In this document: positions 24,201 to 36,200 of the stretch, piece after piece
Layout of the letters: each line of letters opens with the position of its first letter
Position numbering within the stretch: position 1 is the first letter of the stretch
Origin: Camarhynchus parvulus
Lineage: Eukaryota > Chordata > Aves > Passeriformes > Thraupidae
DNA: 64,000 bases
Assembly: GCF_901933205.1 (NCBI RefSeq)
Contig: NC_044572.1
Coordinates: 59,678,965 to 59,742,964, forward strand
Direction: 5' to 3'
Made by a program: the position numbers and the translations under genes
The notes under the pieces: model-generated
Databases searched by the model: none
The model's input: the letters and a program-made list of their open reading frames with translations, nothing else
What the model was told of the DNA's origin: nothing

Positions 24201-27200
24201 ATTTTCTCATGCTAAATTAAATAGTAATTCTGCTGTAAGCATATTTTAAAGAATAAGACTATTAAAATGTGAAGATTAAAAAATGTGATATCTTTAATTT
24301 CTTGGGCAACATCTTTAATAGTTAAATGTGATATGCCATTGTTTGGTGTTTAGTATCCTGGTAACATAATTAGCACAACAAGACATACAAAACAAATACC
24401 CTTCCTGAGTGTTCACAGCCTAATACCAGGAGGAATTAGAGAAGAACTGCCCAGACATCCAGTTAGAAGAAAAGCTGTGCCTTTTTTTTTCCTTATTTGA
24501 ACTATGGATGTATAAAACTTCTCTTTATATACTTCTGTATTACCTGAACTGTGCAGTTTCAAGTATTTTGCCTAGCAGCTTGCTTACAAATGGATTTATT
24601 GAATTTTTGAGCAGCAGAAAGACTTTGGTTCATGCTACTGGAGAATTCCATGGTCTGTATTGAGTTTGACCTGAAACTTGAAAGTTATTCTCTTCCATGA
24701 TTAAGACCTGCCTTGTTCAGTTGAGTAGCCAGTCTTCCTGGCCTGTAAGGAGGCCAGGAGCAAGGGAAGAGGTGCCAATACTGAAGCTTTTAATGAGGCA
24801 TGTGTTAGTCTCATTAATAATTTGTTGCTGTATATTAAATTGACTTACTTGAAACATTAACAGCTTTCACCTTTGATTAAAAATGGTGAAGAAAAAACAA
24901 AAGTTTTTTGGGGGGTTTTGTTTTGTTCTTCAGCTGTTTGACTGTTCCTAGCTTCAGGTCCTTCTGATGAGACTTCCTTTTGATTTAATTAGTCTAAGGA
25001 ATTTGGGAAAAAGACACAAAATGTGAGGGGCAAGACCAGCCAGAATCATCACTATCATGTCAGTGACACAAATTAATATCAGAATCTATTTTGCTTGAAT
25101 AAACTGTTATTGATGCCATCATTGTGTGTGTTGTAAGCAGTGTGGGTACAGCATCATGCAGCTCAGAGAAGAAATGGGAGCTGTTCTTGGGATCCAGAGG
25201 GAACACAGATGTGATCTATTTTGGAGCATTGCATAGGCTGTGTTCTGGGCAGATAAGGCCATGCCATTGTTTGACTTATCCCCACTGAATACTTGGCCAC
25301 TGGTCCAATGTCCCAAAGTCATGGCAGATCCAGACTGATTTTTTTTTTCCCCAGAGCTTAAATATCTGAGGTGAGATGTACAGAGAATATAAACTCCATT
25401 TCACTTACTGTGGCTGAAAAGGAGGGCAATTTTCCTTGGAGGTGAATGGGTTGGTTTTAAACAGTCTGGGAATTTTGTAGGAGCTTTGATAGAGTCTAGA
25501 AGGCTCCCTTAGTCACTACACAACTGTCTGCTGTGGAATAGCTCATTTCCAGCTCATCCATGTTTTATGCGTGCTGAGAAGTTTGTGTGCAGCTGTGGTC
25601 TTGTGGCCTATTGCTCAGTTAGTAGCAGTTTGAGTGTTGCTTTATATCCATACCAGTAGAAAGGTTTGTAGCTTCTGGCTCAAGGCTGGTTTGTACTGTC
25701 CCGAGCACCATCTAGCAGTGCAAAGTAGCCAGGCAAGTGTGGATTATCCAGATTAGCTACTGCATAGGATGACTGAAATGGTTTTGTACTAGCCAAAAAC
25801 CTCAGTGAGTTTGACTCTGAAACTCGAGTCAATGTGTAAAAAATGTCAATTAAAAAAAAGTCATGTTTCTATGAAAAAGATAACATGTTTCCTGTGCTGT
25901 AATAGCTTTAGAAAACGTATTGTTCTTGTTTGGTTTTGATCACTGAACCTTTAACATTCCTTTCTTTTGCATCACAGGGTGGTGATGGTGTGTATCAGTG
26001 GGGTTTTGGTTCTTTTGACCCCAGTTCTACCTCAGGGAGATGTAAATATTTGTTCTCAATTTTCCTGGGCACATTGATTAACAAACAGGCCATTGTAACA
26101 AACTGGCAAGGCCATGGCTCATTGCATGAGCTGATAAATTTGGAATGTGACACTGTGTTGAAACATTGAAAGCTTTGAAAGGTTAGTTATAAAGTGACGT
26201 GAGTTATGAGTGAGATGTTCATAGCACCCAGGACTACACTGGTAGCAATAAGAAAGGCCAGCTTTTAAGCCTGCACAAATCAAAGGAGCACAGAGCATCT
26301 GGCTCAGACACATTACATTTTTTGACTCTTGCTTTGTTGCTGTCCAGTGTGGCTTTGTAAATACATGTTGTCCTGCAAATCATGCAGCTGTTTAATGGCC
26401 CCCTTTGATGGGGGGACATTTCTGGTAAGGAAAGTAAATAAATCAGTTAGTAATACCATTTCTTAGCTGTGAGTAACTGGTGTATGTATTCATGGTAGCA
26501 CTGTGAAACTGCTGCCAGATCCCTGTATTTAGCATATGTCTAATTATTTAATGACCGCTGAAAGGAAAAGTAAAGATAAGAACAGCACATTTCTATTTGA
26601 ACCTATCCTCAAGTGCATAAAAATCACCTTTTTAGAGACTGAATATGTAGATTGGTGTGTTCAGAGGCCAGTTAAAATACTAATTCATTAACTGCATACT
26701 TTTCTTATATACAAGGGTTGACTCTGTGAAGTGTCATGTGCCTCTTGCAAGTCCCAAGTAGCCAAGAGGAGATTGGGTAGTTTTCAGAGTCTGTCCCACT
26801 TTGCAGTCTACATTTTTATAAGTGTTGAGAGGTATAGTGCGGCATTCATAGAAGCAAAAACCTTATGTGTGGGGATCAGCAAATAGGTTCACACCAACCA
26901 AAACAAATAAACTTAATTTTGATACATCTTCATGTTAGAGATTAATGTTTATTATCTTTTACTGGTTAGCATGTGTCTGAAGAAAGAAGTGAAAACCATT
27001 AATTTTTATCTGTATACTTCAAACCAATGTGTGCCTTGCTCAGAGTCCTTACATGAATAGCCATTCTCAATGATGATTTCCATTTAATGCCATATGTGTG
27101 ACATTCTTTCCCAATGTAACACTTCTTGGAGTTAGAAAGATGGCATGAGCAAACCTATTCATAGTGTTCTAAAAAGGAGTGACATAGTTTTAGTTATTTA

Positions 27201-30200
27201 ATGAGTTTGACTCTGCATCTTTTGTCGTGTATAAAAACGCCTGTTAAAAAAAAAGTAATGTTTCTATGAAACAGATCTTTCCTGTGCTGTAATGGCTTTA
27301 GAAAACTTACTGTTGTAATTTGTTTTCATGTAGTGAGCTGAACATAAACATAAAATAATTTTTTAAATGAAAATTGTATTAAAGTGTGTATTTATTTATG
27401 CATATACACATATTATATGCAACTGTACTTGTGGATATGCACAGACTTATTCAAAATGGTTTTCCTATAAAAATATGATAGTATGCCTGAGGTAGTGGTT
27501 TGGCTGCTGATCATTTAGCTTTGTTTTTGGTTTTTTTTCCAGCAGTCAACACTGGAAGATGTAAGTACCTACATGCAATGTACCTACAAGCAATGTGTTG
27601 TATGTTTTTCTTACGTGTTGTGTTTGTATTTGTTAAATTTTGTAAATATTTAGAAAATAGCTATGTTTAGCATATAAGTGAAAAATATATAGGATGTTGT
27701 TTAAAACAAAGAGCTGTGAGGGCATGGATTTTATTACCTTGCTTCAGTTGGATGCTGATGTGCTGTGTGTTTGTATTTACAAAAGGCTGTTAGGAGACAC
27801 TCAGAGCTAATCACAAGTTCAACCCCAGTGTGTTATGACCGAAGAGGAAAGCTGGACTCCCCAGAGACTTTGTAGAAAGTGTTCTGAGATTCAAGTGTTT
27901 ACAGAGTTCTCAAACACTGCAGAGTGATTCCCATTCCTAGAGCCTAACCTTTGCTGAGTTTAGCTGTTTTGTTTTTCCCAGACTTTGCAAGGTGCTTTGC
28001 AAAGTCATTTCACAGATGGTAACTCCTCTCTTAAGTAAGGAAAATCCATTCTGCTGTAAGAAGCTCTGTATGAAATACCTTTTATTTAAAGAATAGAAAA
28101 ATAAAAATTATAGTGGTTTTGAGCGTCTGTGATCCCATGGTGTATTTCCAACTGTGTAACTCTTGTTGCCTTGCAAATTGTCATTGGATTGATTGCTTCC
28201 AGCTTACATAAAGTTTTCTGAGTTCCTCCTTCCTCCCCTGGACACTTTGTGCTGCTGCGTGTTGTCGTGTAATACCTCAGATAAGTATCTTATCACAAAT
28301 TATGAATTGTTGGCAATGTTTGTCAGTTGGAAATGGAAGCTGCCCTTAAATGGGTCTTTTCAAACAAACTGAAAATGTACAAAATTTAAAGATAAAATCA
28401 TAATGGGGTCAGACCACTGAATAATGTAAATCTGCTTGCAGTTGCTGACGTAAATGGGAAAGTGCTGATGTACATCATCAGAGAATGTGGCTGGTGAAAT
28501 GAGAAGAAAATGAAGGGGTTAGGGGGCTAGTGATGCTGGTCTCTTAATGTAAGCACAAACTTTCACCCAGGACCACTTTGTTGTTAATATGTAACTCTGC
28601 AGTGCCAGAGGGGTCAGGATATTCCAGACACTGCAACAATGTGGTGCCTCCTACAAACATAATAGGAGCAGAACTATGTATTCTTTAATTAACCCCTGGA
28701 CCAGGTCTTCCACTGGCATGGTTTTGTGGAACTCCACATACCTCAAAGGAAATAAATTGATTTACTGTGGCTGAGCACTTGGTCTTTTATTAATGTACAC
28801 TTTTCTGTTTTGAAGTTAGGTGCCTTGCTTTTCGTGACCATAAATAGTTTAACATTGATCAGACAGAAGTTATCCTAAACTCTACAAACAGAACAGTCAG
28901 ATTAATGAAAAGAAACGTGTATAGTATAGGAAGTGGTGGTTTTTTTCTTACCTTTTTTTTTTCTTTTTTAATCACAGTGTAATGTGATCTTTATAAAATA
29001 TGCGTTCAAAGCATGCTTCCTTGCACTGATTTTTGTAGTTTCACCTTATCACATGTATTGCACTAACATATTATCTTGATTTTTTTTTTAATACAGAAGG
29101 TACATTGATTTAAACAGGCTTAGATAAACAATGCAAGTTTATATTTTGTCCCAATTTAGGCCATGCTTAGGTAGAACAGACAAATATTTAGTCTTGGCCC
29201 AAGCTGGTCCCATGTTATAATCCCCTGCACTTTGCTTGTTTAATAACAAGCCTAAACTTGTAAGGGGCAGAAGGCTGCCAGAAATACTAATGATCTTCAG
29301 AGAGCAACTCAAAAGACAAACTTCCAAGTTGATGCTTCAGTATCTATTAGGGGCAGAAATACAATCCTTCAAATAATAAATGGGCTCATAGCATCTGTAA
29401 GGTTATTGTTTTCTCCAGGGTCTGGTGACTGGGCTATGTGCAATGACTTGATGCCTTCTGAGGAGCCTACACCAAAGTTAATGGTTTCATCAGCCTGCAG
29501 GAGCAACCAAGTAATAGGACACACCTAGGCCTATCCTAAAGGGCTTCTTTATGCTTAGTGAATGCTCTCTAGTGAAGCGTGGAACATTGGAACCTGAATG
29601 TTGCAGACTGCATCAAAGAACTTAATTTGATGGACTGTTTGGAGAGACTGTGGGAGAGCTTGAGCAGCATAAATGAGCATCAGGAATGGATGTGGAATCA
29701 ACTTTTAGAAAAAGTGATTTATAATTTTACTGTTTATGTATTGGATATTTTATAGGGGATTATCCTGGCAACCTACCAGCTACAAAGAAAGGTGTAAGGG
29801 CATCCAAGGTTTAGTAACTCCCATTTTGTGTTTGGAGCCTAAACATTAGAGCCTGATGCTATGGAAGTAAATCAGTATTGTCTTATCCTCCAGTAGCATA
29901 ACCTTTAGAAAGTTACTTTTTTCTCCCCAAAAAAAGCTGAAGCTCTTTATTAGATTGCTTACACTGAGAAAATAACCCTTTAATGGCTGACAGCAACAAC
30001 AGAAATGTTTTCAGATGTTGCAGCTTAAGGTTTATTTTAATTTTTTTCCAGTAAATTTTCATTTCGAATTTTGGTGACATAAATGAACAGTTATGCTCTG
30101 AAGAATATGCTTCTAATGTTTCTGCATGAATGGCTGAACTCCTAAGTTACTCTGCAGTTCTCAAGAAATGTCTTTACCTCCCCTAATGAGGTATATGATA

Positions 30201-33200
30201 GCAACCTCTTACTCTCTTTCCAAGCCTGTAGTAGTAGGTGTGAATCTTTCACCTTATTCAGATCACACTGGAAGTGACAGCAAGACTGTGAACTGCAATT
30301 ACCTTAGGCATTAGTGCATGTACAGGCTAGTACAAAATTTCTCTTTGTATGAGGCCAAAACAAACATGCATCTACAGAATAGGTCTGAGTAAATGCAAAT
30401 GGCTTGTGAATTGCTTGCTTAAAGGGAAGGTCCCCAGCCATGCCAGGAGTCTGCTTATCTTCCTTGCTGTCTCTCCTCTTGTAGATGTTTCTGGCCAAAA
30501 TATCCCTTTGCACTGACCTTCATATCACCATGCCCTTCTGGGGCTGATTGTTCCTGTTTAGTCTTTTTAGTCTATGGAGCTGTGCAAAGGTTGATTCTGC
30601 CTTTCTGCATCCATAACCACTGTGGGCTTTTATGTCCTCTGAGTCTCTCAAAACACAAATGTTTGAGGGCTACACAGCTCACAAGGGCCTTTAAAAAACG
30701 CAAAAAGTTGAAGTGAGTTGAATTCAGAATAAATATGTTTCTTTTTCAGCAGACATTGAAAACAGATTTTGTTCAACAGATTTACCTGTTGCTGTATTTT
30801 ACTTGAAATGATTGTACACTAAGGAGTGCCATTATTGTTTTTGTTTTGTTGCTTCCTTTTCTCCTAAATTTGCTATCTCATCTCCAGAATTTATGTGCTT
30901 GGTGCAGAATTTGCTGTGTGACATTCTTTGACCCATGTGAGAAGTCAGATTTCATTATTTTAATAATAATCTTTAGCCCATTGGGAATATCTACTAGGTT
31001 GAGCACCTTTCTTTTCAGTGTATGCCCAAGAAAGAACTGGAAAGCATTCTAGTCATTACTAAATGAGTTTGTGGGAAAATCCAAGCAAAGACTAAAAGCC
31101 CTGGAGTTCAGACCATTTCCCACAAATTAAATGAGAAGCACTGGTTAAGTTAGCACAGAGTGTGATAAAACTGCAACATACTGTGTCATTAGACTGCTTT
31201 ACATGGTGACTGGAAAATTGCCAGTTTAAATAAACTTTGTACATCTCTTTGAAAGCATGTCTCTCTGCACACCAGCTATTTAATCCTTTAAGCTTCTATG
31301 GTATTTTTTTTAGAAATGTAGTGAACTTGTAAATGCATGTACTATAACTTTTGAATGTTTGTTTGGATTTAACACCTTACTTTGATTTGCTAATGATGAA
31401 GAATTAAAAAGAAATCTTCCTAATGATTTTGGAGTTTGGGTTTATCCTTTTCTTTTTTTTTAACTTTCTGTTCAGAATAACAACATCAATGTTGATCTCA
31501 ATGCAGTGTCCATTCAAAAGAGTATAGGGAATAATTCTGGGAATTGAGTAGCCTATGTATTATTCTGAAGGCTAAAAATCTGCAGTTCACCTCACTTTTG
31601 AGTCATTGCTCTAAAATGAGCAAATTATTCAGGAACCTTTATAAATTACTGATGGATTTGGATTAAAGGCCTGTACAAGACCAAAGGTAGTTATTGTAAT
31701 AGCAGAGGGATCTAGCAATATAATTTATTGTTAAAAAGAGGAGATAGTTATATTGCCTGCACCATGGTTATAAGCAATAAAGACTAAGACAGCAAGAACA
31801 GCATTTGGGTCTGTATGTATGTTTCTTTGGGTCTGTAGAACAACCAGAGATGTGCATACAATTCTGTCTCCTCAGAGCCAACCACGTGTTGTGCCATGGT
31901 GCACTGTGGTGTGCTGTGCTGTGGCTGTTACTCAGCATACACATAAACCTGCAGCAGGAATTATGTGTGCTGTGTACAAGGTGAAGCTGTAATGGAATAA
32001 GGTGAATGCTTTAAAGACATGCTGTCCCACTTGCTGATGGTAGTCAGGGTAAACTTTTTCTGACTGTGAGGACTGTGTAACTTCCAATTCTTCTTTTGTT
32101 CTTGCAGGTCAAGCCAGTTACTCACAGTAGGATCACCGTGTCAGCGCGGTTTCGAAAGCCTCTCCAGGAGCCCTACACTATTTTGTAAGTAGAATTTTCA
32201 CTTAGTGGGTTGCCATTTCAGTGGTGGTGGTGGTACTGTGTTCACTTCAGGTGAGCTTTGTTTAAAATGCTCCTCCAAGTTATTTTACTTTGCTTTATTT
32301 CAGCCTGATTGCTAATGGAGACCTTATTAGCCCTGCAGTGCGCCTCCTCATTCCCAGGAAAACACTGAATCACTGGGACCATATTCTTGAAATGGTGACA
32401 GGAAAAGTTACCCTCAGAAGTGGAGCTGTTCACAGGTATTAGGAAGTAAAATATTTTCGAGATGCATTTTATATGCCTAGATATGTTTCTAAAACTCCAT
32501 AGGTACATCTAATGAATCCTTCCTATTTTATGGGAAGTTTCACTGTAAGAAAATTAAAATACATCAGAAGGCCACAAAGTGGAAATACGTTGACTCTTAG
32601 TAACCTTCACATTTCATTTCTACTCCTATTTTAAAAAAAGGGTAACTGCAATTTGCTTGAACTGTTATTTTAAAATTAATATTTATTAATTTATTTAATT
32701 AGCAGGCCTGTAATAATACAATAATAATGCAACACAGTTAGTACTAATAAATAAGTTGCATGTCATAATGAAATAAATGAGCATGGTAAAGTTGGTGAAG
32801 ATATTTGGAATGTGAGATACATGTGATATGTGTTACTTTTTAATTTTGGTATTTCTTTAAATTCATTGGGGTAAACAATTTCAAGGCGAATATTATAGAT
32901 TCTCTGGGGTCTGCATACCTGGGGCAAGACTAGGATGTGCTTCATATTCAGCCCTCAGCCTCTTAATAAAAACCAAGGCCAAAGTTGTTGTTGGGGTTTG
33001 CCAGTTCCAGTATCTCAGCTGGTCTGAGTTGTTGAGGTATCCAAGGAATAGGAGGTGACCTCTTGGATAGGTAGGTTTCAGTCCCTTAAGGCTTTTACAA
33101 TGTAAAATAAGTTACCTAAAATGGCATTTGGTAGTTTTTATAAGTTTTAGAGCAAAATGATAGATGTGATGTCAGTGAGTAACATTGCAGTTGAAGTGTG

Positions 33201-36200
33201 CTCTCAAGGTGTGCAAGCAAATTACTGACATTCCAGTGTGGCCCCATGCAGAGCACATTACAGAAATCTCTTCATCAGGTGGGAAAGGGCCTTTTGTGGA
33301 AAATCATTCTTCACAGCCTATGCAATGTCTGATGCTAAGCTTGCAAAATCTTTTTCAAAACAGTGCAGATAAGGTAGTTCTTTTAGTTCTTCTGCTTGCT
33401 TTCCTGTTTGATAAGGGTGAAAGAAGGTTAAGGTAATGCTGTTGAAAATTAGCTGTCATCAAGTTTTTTCTCTCGGCCCTGAACTTCTTTGCTCCTATTA
33501 GCTAGCTGCTTAGGATTTTCACTTGCAGTAAACTTGCATGTGTTGAAGCTTTCTGGGTCTGTTTCTCCACTAGTGTAATTCAGAAGTGAACAAAGTGAGA
33601 AAAGACATTTACAACATACCAATTCTTCCTGCTCTCAGGCTGTTTAGCCATTTAAAAATCTTTCACATTTTATTCTCATTACTTGGTGTCATTCTGGTGA
33701 AACTGAATGTTGTACATGAAAGCATTCAATATATAACTAAGATTCCTTTTGAGACATTCCCTTCCAGTGCTCAGCTTTAATCCTTCAAAAATAAGATAAT
33801 GTACATGACATTTTAAATTATTTAATGTTTTCCCCTTGCTGGTTTTCTATTGACTCAGTTTTCATTTTCTTTTCTTTAAAATATTAGAAATACATATTAA
33901 ATCCATTAGTAAAGTGATAGTTCTCTAGTAAGTTATGTGTTACTTGCTGGGGTTTACTGAAACTATGTTAGCATTCGGGGAGATCTGGTAAGACCACTGA
34001 CGCTGGGAAGATGTAATTTCTCATTAAAGAAGCATAAGTGGACTTACAGGAACCTGCATTATGTACAGGGCAGATTTTTTCTTTTCCATGTTATTAAAAG
34101 ACTTAAAAAGCTACCAAGTCTCACAGTTTCACATGGGGCTTTTTAAAAAAGAAATTATTGATCACCTTGATCAGAATAGAGATGCAAGCATGAAATATGA
34201 GAGGGGAGATGATTGGAAAGCAGCTTTTCTGCTTGCCAGCTTGTTGATGGGGATGGGGTGCAGCAATCTGATGTGCATCACAGCTGGGAATTTGGGGGTA
34301 TTATCCCAGAAATTGTGTCTTTGCTGTCTCCCTTTCTCAGCCTGTATGCTTGCTTTCTTTTGGCTGTCACTTTTTAGCTTGGATTCAGGAGGGAAAGTGG
34401 AAGTCCACTGACATCTCACAAAGCAAACTTAGGTCATCCTCAGAAGAAGTGACCACAAGGACATTTTTGTTACATAATACAAGCCAGAGAGAGCCCATCT
34501 GGTCTGTGAATGGTTGTGGCAAAGTGGGTGGGTGAAAATTGTGGCTTCAAAATTCAGAAATTGTAAAAAAGTAGCTTCAGAAATTTGTGTCACAGAACTT
34601 GTATGTGCTTGTTAAGTCCATGTAGTTAGTTATTTGTTTGAAGATCCATTTTTAAAAAATGCATTTTTTATTTCACTTTCATCTTCAGAGACTGATTATG
34701 TTTGATTTTGCTATGGTGATTATAATTTTCAGGGTGAAAAATGCAATTAGAGATTGCCAGATAATCTGTAACATTTTTTTGAGTTATATTAAACAAACAA
34801 CTTGTGCACTTTAAATATAACATTAAAGCACAAGCAAAATGAAAGATCAGGAACAAAACAACACCATTATTTTGTATGTACCCCTCTATATCTGCAGCCC
34901 CATACCAATATATAAACCATTCTTAAGCTGTGGTACATTGATTTGCTGGTTTTTCCTCCGAGTTCCCAAAGTGAAGTGCAATCTAGCAGAACACAGCAAG
35001 ATTAATTCAAAAATAGGCTTCCTGCTGATTTTCTGATAGCTTGTTTTATTTTCATTGTTTGTGTGTAACTGATGTTGACTCTTTGGTAGTGAAACATAAA
35101 TTGCTCTTTGAATTGCTGGCATGCCTGTAGAATGTTTGCGCTATGAAATAAATATGAGTAATACAAATGAGGTGTTCCAGAGTTAGCATACCTCTTCTCA
35201 AGGAAGCAGCAATGTGATCTAGTTTTAAAACAGCTGTAATTTCACCTTTAAAATTTTCAGTCTTTGCACTTAGAAACGTGTTCCCATGTGGCAGGAGACA
35301 CACAAAAAATTAGGGTACTTTCATGAGGGTAATACAAGAAAGACATGGACATGCAGGAACAAGAGCAGCAAAGGGCCATGGAGTGGAAGGGCTTGAAGAT
35401 ACTTGTAGTGTGAGGAGAGCTGGGAGTCTGCAGCCTGCAGAAGAGAAGGTTCAGGGGGATCTTTTAAATGTGTGTATATACCTGGTGGGAATGAGCGAAG
35501 AACACAGAGCCAGGCTCTTCTCAGGGGTGTGCAGTGATAGGACAAGAGGCAATGGGCACGAAATGAAAGTAATGGTCATCATACATTGGAACATGTTTCC
35601 TAGAGAGGCACTGGAGTCTCCATCCTTGCAGGTGTTCAAAACATACCTAGAGGCAGTCCTGAACAACCTCCTCTAGCTGCTCTTGCTCTGCAAGGCATGA
35701 TTGGACTAGGTGGTCCCCAGACATCTTGTTCAACCTCCGATATTCTATGATTCCTGGTTCAGTAAAGTACATTATTTTCTTCTGTGTTTATTCAAGGTTA
35801 TGCCACCACATGTATCAATTTTAGAAGTTCTTTCTCTATTAAACTGAAAATTTTTGCACATTATAAGTCAAGGGTGTATTCAAGGTAGCCTCCTGATATT
35901 CTTCCCCAAATGTTCATAGTATGGTTGTGTATATGTTTTTACATCTCCTTGCATTGTGTTGAAATTTATGACTATAAATTCTTACATAGTGTATCTCTAG
36001 TATAGCTAGAAGGCTTCTAGAAAGGCAGTTAAGATAGCCATTCAACATTCCTGCATTTAAGACTTTAATGAAAGTTGTTACCGTTGACTTTTAAATTAAA
36101 TATAAATATTGTTGAGTTTTGAACCATGCTTTGTAGGAAAGAGCTAATTTATTATTGAATGTTCCTCCTTACATACTGTTTTGACCATGCTAAAATAAAA

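Larger units (their letters stand above)
19602..32107 (+). other. DCDC2 intron 2 (12.5 kb)
   Basis: Long AT-rich intron between the two DCX-domain coding blocks. It holds one CR1 tail, a duplicated segment (25806-25936 and 27203-27327) and a possible microexon (27543-27560). The remaining sequence shows no recognised gene or element. Confidence 0.7.

Noticed and set aside
25978..26041. Possible 64-nt exon in intron 2 with AG acceptor and GTAAAT donor
   Set aside because: Its length is not divisible by three, so inclusion between exons 2 and 3 would shift the frame, and the encoded text has no DCDC2 resemblance.
31885..31930. GTG/CTG-rich low-complexity patch
   Set aside because: Too short and irregular to call as a microsatellite with biological meaning.
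35323..35676. 117-codon frame in DCDC2 intron 4
   Set aside because: It is part of a CR1 3' fragment, not a host gene.
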